DNA of 64,000 bases, taken from Leucosporidium creatinivorum. Its lineage: Eukaryota > Basidiomycota > Microbotryomycetes > Leucosporidiales > Leucosporidiaceae. This document shows, piece by piece, positions 8,830 through 18,845 of the stretch (position 1 is the stretch's first letter; every line of letters starts with the position of its first letter). The notes below the pieces were generated by a model. It saw only the letters and a list, made by a program, of their open reading frames with translations, made no database searches and was not told where the DNA came from. Location of the stretch: positions 174,966 through 238,965 of the forward strand of contig BCKL01000034.1 in assembly GCA_001600635.1 (NCBI GenBank). Reading direction: 5' to 3'. Made by a program: the position numbers and the translations under genes.

Positions 8830-11597
8830 ATGCTCGCCCTCCGTACCCCAGCTCTCACCCAGCGCGTCTCCCTCACTCTCACCGCTCGCACCCTCTCCAC
8901 CGCCGCTGCTCGCCGTCTTGCCCCCGCATCCTCCTCGAGCTCGCTCTCGCTCTCCTCCTCCCGCCTCAACGCTTTCAACCCCAAGACTACCGCTCCTCTA
9001 GGCTCTAGGATGTCACACGGCGCTTCTGGAGAATCTACTGTACGTTTTTGTGCCCTCTCGCCTTCCCTCTCTGTTCTGCCGAGGAGCAGGAGAGTGAGGG
9101 GAGGAAACACGACGACGACGAGAGATGAGCTGCTGACGCCCTCCCGCTGTGCGCGAATAGGTCCGCCCCGACCCCGATTCGGTGCTCACCAAGATTGCCG
9201 ACTATGTCCACAACTATCAGGTTAGTCCCTAATTTCCTTACAGCTGAGCGAGCTGCTCGAATTGCGCTGCCCGTTAAGCCCGTCCGCTCGGCTCGCTCTC
9301 GAGTTTGAGATTCGAATCGCGCGGGCTGGGCGGGGAGGTCGGCTATCAACCCTCCAAGAGAAGGAGGATCAGTGTCAATAAGCTACTGACGGTGATGTTC
9401 AACATCACAGATCAACTCGGACGAAGCGATGAAGACGGCTCGTCTCTGCCTCATTGATACGATTGGATGTGGATTGGAGGGACTGAGGGTCGACCCCAGT
9501 TGTAGGGCGTTGATGGAGCCTGTTGTACCCGTGAGTCTATTCGCTCTGTCGCTCAAGCCGACGTCGCTGCTGGGGGAAGGTGCGGGGTGCTGACCTTTCG
9601 ACGTTTGGGTGCAATAGGACACCGTCGTGCCCAATGGAGCCAAGATCCCTGGAACGCCCTACCAGATGGACCCTGTGTAAGCTGGTAGCCTCTCTCGACG
9701 TTGAGACAGAGCTGACCCTGTCGTCCGTCGACCTCAACAGCCGCGCCGCCTTCGCTATTGGAACTCAGATCCGCTGGTTGGACTTCAACGAGTGAGCTAG
9801 ATCTCTCCTGTTGCTATACAGGCTCTATCGCTGACCTCTGCTCTCCTACAGCTGTAAGCTTTCCCCTCCGAACCATCGCCGACCTTCCGGCGGACCTCGG
9901 ATTTCGGCTCGGCTCTTTCCTTGACTTCAACTGATCACCTGACCATCTTTGAACAACAGGCTTCCTCGCCGCCGAATGGGGCCACCCCTCCGACAACCTC
10001 GGCGCCATCCTCGCCGTCTCGGACTGGATCTCTCGCACCAACGTCGCTGCGGGCAAGGCTCCCTTGACCATCAAGGACGTCCTCGAGGGCATGATCATGG
10101 CGCATGAGATCCAAGGCTGCATGGCGTTGGAGAACTCGTTCAACCGCGTAGGCCTGGACCACGTCATCCTCGTCAAGCTCGCCTCGGCCGCTGTCGTGTC
10201 CAAGCTCTTGGGCTTGACCCACTCGCAGACGATCGATGTCGTCTCGCAGGTCTTTGTCGACGGACAGAGCTTGAGGACGTTCCGTCATGCGCCCAACACG
10301 GGATCGAGGAAGAGTTGGAGTGCTGGAGATGCTTGCATGCGTGCGGTGCACTTGGCTATTGCGGTCCAGAGGGGCCAGATGGGCATTCCTACGGTCCTTA
10401 CGGCCAAGGGATGGGGATTCTATGATGTCTTGTTCAAGGGCAAGCAGTTCGAGTTCCAGCGCGAGTATGGATCTTAGTGAGTCGACCCGAGGTATGTGAT
10501 TCGGCGTTGAGCAGCACTGACCCTCCTTCGCGTTGTCCAGCATCATGGAGAACGTGCTCTTCAAGTATGTTCTTTATCAAGCGAGAAGACTTGCTACGCC
10601 TCATCTGCATGATGACTAACCTTTCTCTCGTCTCGCAGGATCTCCTTCCCCGCCGAATTCCGTACGCTGCCTTCTCCTCCCTTGCACCTCAACTCTCGCT
10701 GACCCCCCTCTTTCGAACAGACGCCCAAACCGCCGCCGAAGCCTCCCTCATCCTCCACCACAAGCTCGCCGAGGCGGGCAAGACCTCAGACGACATTGCG
10801 CACATCCGCGTCCGCACCCAAGAGGCCGCCATCCGTATCATCGACAAGCAGGGACCTCTGGCTAACTTTGCGGATCGCGACCATGCTATTCAGTACATGA
10901 TTGCTGTGCCCCGTGAGTTTGAGGGTCTGAGGAGACAGGGGAGGGAAGCGAGCGACAGAGATTGACCCTCTTGCGCCGAACACAGTCATCTTCGGACGTC
11001 TTACCACTGAGGACTACTCTGATGCCGTCGCCGCCGACCCCCGCATCGACGAGCTTCGTGCCAAGGTGAGCTTGCCCTTCGCTTCGTGCTTCTCGCGAGC
11101 GCCGCCGAGCTGAGCTAACAGTGACTCGACCTCCCTCTTCACTCCATAGATCGCCTGCGAGGAGGACAAGACCTTTTCGGCCGAGTACCACGACCCCGAG
11201 AAGCGTTTCATCGGAAACGCCCTCACCATCACTCTCAAGGACGGCACCGTCCTCGACGAGGTGGGTTCACATTCTCCCCCTCGTGAACTCGCCTCGAGCG
11301 CAAGCTGACTCTTCTCCTCGTCCGCTTCCGCTACAGGTCCACATCGACTACCCCGTCGGCCACAAGCGCCGTCGCGCCGAGGGAGAGCCCCTCCTCAACG
11401 CCAAGTTCAAGAACCACATCACCCCTCACTTCTCGGCCGACCACGTCGAGAAGTACGTCGCTCGCTCGCTCTTTTCCCCCTAGTGAGCTCGAACTGACCT
11501 CACTTTCTCACCCAGGATCATCAAGACCGTCGCCGACCAGAAGAGCCTCGAGTCGCTGCCTGTGCACAACTTTGTCGACCTGTTCGTCAAGGCTTAA
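8830..11597 (+). CDS. 2-methylcitrate dehydratase, mitochondrial (PrpD family)
   Basis: Dehydrates 2-methylcitrate to cis-2-methylaconitate in the methylcitrate cycle that detoxifies propionyl-CoA in mitochondria. The N-terminus (MLALRTPALTQRVSLTLTAR) is Arg/Ser-rich and free of acidic residues, as expected of a mitochondrial presequence; this supports the start at 8830. PrpD blocks follow: DSVLTKIADYVHNYQ, RLCLIDTIGCGLEGLR, VPNGAKIPGTPYQMD, RWLDFND, LAAEWGHPSDNLGAILAVSD, MAHEIQGCMALENSFN and the GWGFYDVLFKGK region, ending KSLESLPVHNFVDLFVKA. The exon pattern is extreme: joining DFN to LAAEWG in frame needs a 2-base exon at 9852-9853, and there are exons of 24 (10541-10564) and 23 (10639-10661) bases. 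PrpD identity is secure. Confidence 0.94.
9852..9853 (+). other. Predicted 2-nucleotide microexon (CT)
   Basis: The upstream exon ends AACGA at 9791 in phase 2, before gtgagc. The next coding exon starts at 9960 and reads GC TTC CTC GCC, which needs phase 1. Between them lies gctgacctctgctctcctacag, then CT, then gtaagc. Including CT gives GAC TGC TTC, that is DFND-CF-LAAEWG, matching the conserved PrpD sequence. Direct joining puts the following exon out of frame. Confidence 0.7.
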
Positions 11598-11828
11598 GCG
11601 GCAGAGTATCACGAGGATTAGAAGTAGCAGTGCAAGATCAAACAAAATTTCAGTTTCATCGCTGTCTCTCGCTGTCTCTCGAAGCGAGCAGAGAGTAGAG
11701 AGCAGCGAGCGGCGAGTCCGAGCTCGCAAGTCCCGACTCTCAAGCGAACGAGGCAGGGAACCGCTATGCACTGCACGTCTAATCAAGATCCGGCTTAACT
11801 AACTGACCATGGTCCTCAATTCTAGCTC

Positions 11829-14800
11829 CTACTGCTTCCTCGTCGCGTCATCGCTCAAGAACACCGAAACAGCTAACACCTCATCCCCTCCCGCCTTCGC
11901 CAACGCAGCGATCAACTCCTCCCTCCCTGCCAACGGCAAGATGTTGCTCAATCGCTCCAGCTTGTCCTCGTCCACCGGTCCTCCCGTCGCCGTCGTCGTC
12001 GAAATGGCGGTGATGCTCGACCCGCTGCCGCTCGAGGAAGCGATGAGAGGAAGGGGCATGCTCCCGCTCGAAGAACCGTAAGAGAAGGATGCTCGACTCG
12101 GTAGACCGGCTTGAGTGAGGTTGGGAGAGGAGGAGGGCGAAGAGTGGGAGTACATGTTGACGTCGAGGCTGGATCTTGAGGTGCCGGGCATGCGAGGGCC
12201 GAGCGGTCGACCCGAGGCGGAGGAGATGGAGGAGGGCTGCGAGATGTTGAGAGAGGTGATGGAGGGTCGTTGGGAGATGGTGGCGAGTGAGCCGGGCTGC
12301 GGCGCAGAGATGGTGCCGAGTCCTCCTCCTCCGCCTGCACCGCCGTTGTGCTGCCCGCTGACAGATCGCTTCGAAGCTTTCCGACCGAGACCAGCGAAGA
12401 AGGACTTGTTGGAGGCGGCGGAGGGCGGCTTGGAGAAGGAGGAGGCAAAGGAGCGGGTCGAGCCGGCGGAAGGGTGAGCGAGCACGCCGGGGAAGGGGAC
12501 GGAGGGGGTGAGGTCGCGTGGGCTGAAGCTGCCGTTGGGGATCTCTCGAGCTTTGTAGCCGTCGCCGCGACTGGGGAACGACGCTGAAGAAGCGTCTCGA
12601 TCCCGTCGAGTCTTGCCGGGCGAGCCATGAGCGGTGGCTGCGCAGGGAGGCAAGGTTAGCGGTCGTCGACGAGAGCAGGTCGCGAGAACTTACAAGCATA
12701 GGCAGGCGTTGCAGCCGGCGCTCGTACAGCATTGATCCATTCGCTCACGCCGCTCGACTCCTTGCGAAGCTGGTTGATCTTGGCAGCGTAGATGAGAGCT
12801 CGGTCGCCAGGCGTTCTCGCCTTCTTGAGCTCGGGTGCGATGGAGAGGCAGGCGGGGAGAGGGCGACGACGATGCAGTCGGTCGAGTCGTGTAGCTGGCG
12901 TAGAGGAGGAGAGGGAAGGTGAAGACGGGAGGGCGGGAAGCGTCGAGTACAGCGCTGGCGACTTGGGCAGATCTGGCAGTCGACTCTCCGACGTTCGACG
13001 ATCCATGCTTGCCCGAGGCGGCGGCGGTGGGGGCGATGCCGCGTGTAGAGGAATCTCGGGAGAGACGTGGGTCGAGGTGGGAAGAGAGGCAGGAGTGGAC
13101 GTGTCCCTAGCGAAGGAAGCTGACCGAGCTGGAGGAGGGCCAGAGAAGTCGCCAGGCGAGTCGCCAGGCTGGAGGGAGGTGTGGAATGATTCGGCGATGT
13201 GACTGCGAGGCGAGTCGCCGGCGAGGGGTGAAGTGGGAAGGGAGAGGGTCGGCGATGCGAAGGGGAGGGATGGTGACGAGCCTGGCGTAGACGAGGCGGT
13301 GGCTCCTGCTGCCGCCCTCGCGCGCTTGAGATCCGCGACGAATGCTGCTGCTCGCGCCTTGGCATCCAGTTTGCTGAGCGACGGCGAGGTAGGTCGGCTC
13401 CCAGCGGGCGAGATGTTGACGGGCAGCGGTGGCAGCTGAGGCGAAGTCCCCAGGCTGAGAGGGGCGCTAGCTGTTTCGCTGGCTGAGGCTGTTGGCGCGT
13501 CGTGGTAGCTGTCCTCGCTTGGCGCCTCGCTCAGTCGCTTCGAAGCATCATCGTCCTGCTGAAGCGCCCTCACTGGCCGCTTCGTTGGCGCTGGCCCGTC
13601 GCTCCATTCCCCATCGGCTCCCAAGTTGACGGCCGAGATTGCCTCCGAAAGCTGAGCGTTGAGGTCGGCCATCATGGTAAGCGAGTCGGAGCGCGAAAGG
13701 CGAGAGCTACGAGCCTGATCAGCGAGGGGGCGCTCGTCGTCGCCGACTGGAGGAACGGGGAAAGGCGTCTGAGGCGAGGGAGTGACGGCAGGGCTGTCGG
13801 CGACGGCAGGGGAGCGGATGTGCGACGAGCTTGGGGCCGAAGGTATGCTGAGGTCGAACGAGCTGGAGCGACCGAACTCCTCGCCGCCGTAGGCTTCGGC
13901 GAAATCGGAGGCGGATAACGGGGTGACAGGTCTGCGATGAGAAGGAGGTCAGCGAAAGCTACTAACCTCGCCAAGAGAAAGTTACTCACGTCGTCCCCGA
14001 GTCTTGTCGAGCGCCCAGCATGAAGTCGCCCGAGGAGGAAGACGAGTGATGCGAGATGGGTGGTGGGCCTCCCTCACTCATCTCGGGTGGAGGTGTGGGA
14101 CTCGGTGGAGGCTCGTCTCCTGGTTGCCGACTCGTCCTTCTTATCGTGCTGGCTCGTTTCCTACTCTTCTCCGGCGGTGGTGGCAGGTCTTTCCGATTCC
14201 TCCTCGGTGACGGCGAGGGGTTGACCGACGACTCGGCCGTAGCCAGCTTGGTAGTCGAAGCTGACGGGTGATTTTCGGTCAGCGGCGAGAGTGGTGGGAG
14301 AGGCGATGGAAGTGGCGGCAGCGGCGACGAGGAAGTCTGAACGGCGGAGGGCGACTCGGGCTGCGGCGCCTCAGGCGAGGGCGTTCTCGTCTTCGGTAGC
14401 GCTACTGCTGGTGCGCCGACGCCAGCTGCGATCGAGCCGAACACGGCGCGATGCGGCGAGAGGCGAGTCTTGTCCCCGTCTCGCGAGCTACTAAGGCCGC
14501 CCTGCGACGATGGGCGCGCGCTCGTCTGCGCCTCGTATGGACTGGGGATGGAGATTGGTGGTGGTCGATGCGCTTGGTGTGAAGTCGGAGAGGTGCTGGA
14601 CGAGGTCGATGGCCCCGTTGAAGCAGCGCGCTGGGGAGGGTGGGTGAAGGCGTCTCGGTCGGGAGTATTTGGGAGAGAGCCGGATCGAGAAGGGGAGGGC
14701 AATGCTGGTAGGTCGATAGGTCGGGAGCTTGGCGAGAGAGAAGGGCGTCGAGGCTGGTAGGTCGAAGGCTGAGGAGTCGCCGGTCGCGCTGAGACGGGTG

Positions 14801-16327
14801 AGGGGGTCAGCTCAGCTCTCGTTTCGGCGATGCAGGCGGACTCACCAGGTTCTGAATCATCCCATGCAACAGCCGTGCCCACTTCTTGCGGATCTGAGAC
14901 GTCGGGGTCGGGAGATGCGCCCATCACGACGGCCTGGAATTCCTGAGAAAGCGAGTCCATTGACTTGCGAGGCGGCTCTGGATCCGCGAGCGGGTCTGCC
15001 AGCCCTGCTGTCCACCAGGCGACTTGTGCACCCTTATCCTCGGCGATACTCTGCCTGTTGGAAGCCGTCCGTGACCGCTGGTCTGCTAAACTGCCCCTCT
15101 TTGTTGGAATATCGACCTCGTCGGCCATGCTGACGTCGACGCTTCCGTTCCTACTCCCGCTCCTGAGCTCCACGCTGGTCACACTGTCTCTTCGAGGGGC
15201 AGCTCCGACCGAGTCAATGTCCTCCATAGCGTCGTCCTGAAGCGGACTAGCCATCGAAGCGAACGAGTGATGTCGCCGAGCTTCGGCGAGGGTTTGAGCG
15301 AGGAGTGGCGACTTGGGCGGGGATGAGCTAGTAGGCATGTCGATTCCTGTCCATCCTTGTGACTCGCCAGAATCGTCGTCGAGCGAGTACTCCGAGTCGG
15401 AACTGCTCGCCTCGGCCTTTGCCTGCACTGGCGAGGCGCGGTGGTCGGAGGAGGGAGTGCTGGCGCGGAACGCGTTGGATTGGGTCGGTGAGGAGTAGCG
15501 GGAGGAAAGAGAGGAGCGAGAGAGGAGAATGGGAGGTTGGTGGAGAGGGCTGCTGCTGCCGCCTGACGACTCGCGCTGGCGAGGGGTGTGCGGCGAGGTC
15601 TGACGAGGGGTGAGGTCGCGGCTGTCGGTCGATCCATTGGTAGGGGTGCGCATCCGCTCCGACTTCCAGCCGTCTGGTGAGCCTCGGTTGCTGCCCGTCG
15701 AGCTCCTCGGCGTGTGAGGTCGAGAGCTGCTGCCGTGCGCGTCTCTAGGCGAGCCCGAATCCTCGTCGCGGCCGAGGGAGATGTCTCGGAGGGCAGTAGA
15801 CCTCTTCATGCCGTTCAGCGAAGTTTCTGACAGGTTGCGAGGGAGGGAAGAGAGGCGCTGAGTCGTGATGGGAGGGAGGAGCACGGGCGCGGTTGCCTCG
15901 TCGCCGGGCACGACCATCTCGGCGGCGTAGACCTGCGAGCGGCGCTGCTCGGAGCGTGGCGGACGGCTCAAGCTCATCCTGCGACCAAGCGACTGCGCCG
16001 GCGAAGCTGACGAGCTCGAAGCTGAGAGGAGCGGCGAAGCAAGTGGGGAGGGAGGTCAGCTCAGGCCACTCTCACACGATTTGCTGGGCGTTTCAGGTGC
16101 TGTCCTTTTGCACCAGCAGCCCTTTGTACTGCTCCTGTACCGTTTCGTAGCTTGAGCACTGCCTTTCCGGGGCCAGCGCGAGCCGGCTTCGTGTCGAGTT
16201 GCGCGCCAGAGGCTCAAAGGATCGTCGTTGGCTCTAGTGAGGTATAAAGAAGCAAGAGCTCACCTGGATCATCACTGTAGCCTCTTGTACGAGCCTGCCG
16301 AGCTGGAGATGTCTCGTACTCGGCCAT
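11829..16327 (-). CDS. Large Ser/Pro-rich protein with a C-terminal CUE-like domain
   Basis: Function not recognised. The exons join as one protein of roughly 1,250 residues. A short first exon (MAEYETSPARQARTRGYSDD) is followed by a 660-residue Ser/Thr/Pro-rich block, a second block containing LTMMADLNAQLSEAISAV, a conserved-looking segment ELKKARTPGDRALIYAAKIN with SGVSEWINAVRA, and a final Ser-rich arm. The last 45 residues (DKLERLSNILPLAGREELIA to GDEVLAVSVFLSD) have the size and hydrophobic pattern of a CUE ubiquitin-binding domain. The sequence is rich in SP, SPP and TP sites, so heavy phosphorylation is plausible. The start at 16327 is chosen because the splice phases agree with the long exons; an extra upstream exon cannot be excluded. 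The domain assignment is tentative. Confidence 0.68.
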
Positions 16328-16558
16328 CACCGCTCCGAGCGATTCCTCCGTAGCGAGCGAAGCGCAGCCGAGTCCAGCGAGAGGTAGGAAAGCGAAGAGA
16401 TGGGGTTGGCTGAGGTCAGAGTCGGCGTTTAGGTCTACTCTCGGTGAAGTCGTGAAATCGAAACGAGATGTGGGGTAAGGCAGAGAAGTAGTACGCAGAG
16501 CTCAGCCGGCGCTTCGTCCCTTTGCCTTCGGCCACACTCTGCCTGTTCTCGCTTTCTC

Positions 16559-17552
16559 ATGTCGGCTGCACCAGTACAGTCGGCCAAGCAAGCTCTTCGT
16601 CGAGCTATCACTCGCAGGCTCAAGGCCATTCCGCCAGCAGAGGTAGCTCAAGACTGTCCGTCGCGCTTTCGTTCCCTCGCGGCTGCTTGCTGTAGCTGAC
16701 CACCGACTTGATCAACAGCTGAAGCGATAGTAGCTCATGTGCTTGCCGCACCGTGGTATCAGCGAGCTCGCAACATCTCCTGCTACCTCTCAACGCCGAC
16801 GGGAGAGGTCAACACCGACGGCATCATCCTTGATGCTCTGAACAGCGGTGAGCGGTGCCATCTTACTCTGCCAGAGCTGTCTGTACTTACCCTTTCATCC
16901 GTAGGCAAATCGCTCTTTGTCCCCTTTTGCCCCATCGACGAGCCCACAGTCATGCGCATGCTTCGCCTTCGCTCGGTCGCGCATTTCGAGGGCCTCAAAC
17001 TCAACCGCTGGGGTATCCGCGAGCTGGATCCGGAAGAGGTGAGTCACAGCTACATCTCTGGGCCTTCTCGAGCTGACACCGACGCTTCTACAGGTGGAGC
17101 TGCTCGAGGACGGTGAGGCTCGAGCACCTCGAGCAACGCCGAAGACATGACTGACGACTCTCACAGTGGAGCACGAGAGTGCTGGCGGTCTTGACTTGAT
17201 CCTCGTACCCGGTCTGGCATTCGACCAGCAGAAGCGACGGCTAGGCCACGGCCGAGGCTACTACGACCGGTTCGCTCGGCTTTCACTCCTTCTCCGCCAT
17301 CCTGCTCATTCTCTCATCACACTAGGTACATCGGAGCGACACAAGACTACGCCACGCGCTTCAGCAAACCCAGTCCGTTCACCGGTGAGCTTTCCTCCGC
17401 TCTACTTCCGTCGTCTCGGCCGAATCTGACCGCCCTTCGCAGCTGCTCTCGCTCTTCGCGCTCAAATTGTCGGACCAGACGAGGTGCTACCGACAAACGA
17501 AATGGACAAGCTGCCGGATGTGCTGGTCACACCGGACGAGGAGATCAATTAG
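16559..17552 (+). CDS. FAU1: 5-formyltetrahydrofolate cyclo-ligase
   Basis: Converts 5-formyl-THF to 5,10-methenyl-THF using ATP, returning folate to one-carbon metabolism. The spliced frame starts [20 protein letters not shown]. It continues, after an intron with donor gtccgt, as [20 protein letters not shown], then [41 protein letters not shown] and the diagnostic [20 protein letters not shown] followed by GYYDRF, the substrate/ATP loop of the family. It ends [13 protein letters not shown]. The length of about 230 residues is normal. It converges with the membrane-protein gene with only 19 bases between the stop codons, so the transcripts almost certainly overlap at their 3' ends. Confidence 0.93.
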
Positions 17553-17571
17553 GCAACAGGATGGCAATGCA

Positions 17572-18297
17572 TCACTTCTGCTCGACCGCCGAGGCCGCTG
17601 TTGCCGTGCTCTTCTTTGCCTTCAGCTCGGCCCTTGCCTTCTCATCGACAATCTCCAGGTCTACAGCGTTTCCGTCGCCCCATCCTACTGTGAGGCCCAT
17701 CAGCAGGCCAGTGGCGAGGTGGAAGATGGAGATGAGGGCGACGAGCGAGTTTCCGTGAGGGGTCCTTTGGCAGACGTGGAAGCCGGCGACGCTGAAGATC
17801 ACACGGCCGGGTGCTGTAAGAGGGCGAATGAAAGTGAGCATGGGAAGCGCGAAGGGATGGCAGAAGGAGCGGCCGAGCGGGAGGGCTGCCAGCGTTGAGC
17901 CGAGACCGAGCGACAGAGAGCGACGTACTGCTGTTGCGCTTGAACTTCTCGTCAAGAGTGTAGGCTGCCATGCCGTAGAAGTAGGCTGGTACAGCGAGGA
18001 TGGTCAACCTTCCGCGAGAGCCGAGTCGGGGCTCAGGGACTCACCCAGAACGAAGAGCAGCATCCCGACGAATGCTAGTCCCTCCTCACCACCCTTGTAG
18101 GGCGGTAGACCAGTCTTGTCCTCCACAATGGCGAGAACGGGGCGCAGGGCGTCAAGGAGAGTGCTCGGATCCTTCATCAAGTAGACGCCTGCAGGGAGTC
18201 GGTCAGCTAGAGCTGGGAGAGCAGGGAGAGCAAGAAGCTCACCTGAGATGCCATACACTGCTGCAGCTCCCAGTAGCTGGAGGTCGGAGGAGGACAT
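17572..18297 (-). CDS. Small multi-pass membrane protein, unrecognised
   Basis: Splicing gives about 160 residues starting MSSSDLQLLGAAAVYGIS. Hydrophobic segments appear at LQLLGAAAVYGIS, GLAFVGMLLFVLAYFYGMAA, PGRVIFSVAGFHV and LVALISIFHLATGLLMGLTV, separated by short charged loops (VEDKTGLPPYKGGEEG, YTLDEKFKRNS). The C-terminal tail is Lys/Ala-rich and cytosolic in character (ARAELKAKKSTATAASAVEQ). The size and four-segment layout recall fungal Ilm1-type membrane proteins, but I do not see a diagnostic motif and do not assign that name. The start is the first ATG of an exon whose phase matches the next. Confidence 0.68.
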
Positions 18298-18845
18298 GAG
18301 GTGAGGGAGCGAAGCGTGTTGAGTGGGGGTGAAGGCTGGCTGTAGGGGTAGCCGGTGAGCAGTGTAGGGGAGCAGAGCTGTAGGTGAAGCTGACCTGTTG
18401 ATTCGGCTCGAGCGAGGAAGGAGGTCAAGACTAGAAGCGTCGACTCTCTTCATCTCTTGCACTTCACTTGTGCTGGCTCTTGCTGGCTAGCATTCGACAA
18501 GTCGCTCCGGCAACGACTAGGATTTTTGTGGCTCTTCTCCTGGATGCTCGCTGTACCCTCTATCATCCTCCAGACCCCTCTTCGGCGATTCAGGACGGCG
18601 AGGCTCGGAGAGGGGAGAGCAGGAGGATTCTGCTCGTCTTGTGGAGGCCTGATCGGCACAGTAGGGAGCCTGACACGCTGTAGGCAATAAGACCTATCTT
18701 CTAGCGGCGGCTCTGCACCTCGCGGGCAAGGGCTGTGCTCTGCCGATCTTGGGCTCCCTCAGGCGGCAAATAACTCTCAGCAGCTCGTCCAGAGAGGCGG
18801 AAGTTCTCTCCTTTTGCTCTCTATCTCCACCAGCTCTGATTCAAG
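18298..18845. promoter_or_regulatory. Divergent promoter, membrane protein / HAK transporter
   Basis: This 548-base gap lies between two divergent start codons. It is richer in A and T than the flanking exons (for example around 18500-18560 and 18760-18840). Several short frames exist but none has conserved-protein character. No regulatory site is clear enough to name. Confidence 0.45.

Noticed and set aside
11829-13675. Treating the two large Ser-rich blocks (11829-13675 and 13986-15977) as separate genes
   Set aside because: An intron with donor gtgagt, branch gctgac and acceptor cgcag joins them in frame around 13930-13988, so one gene is simpler.
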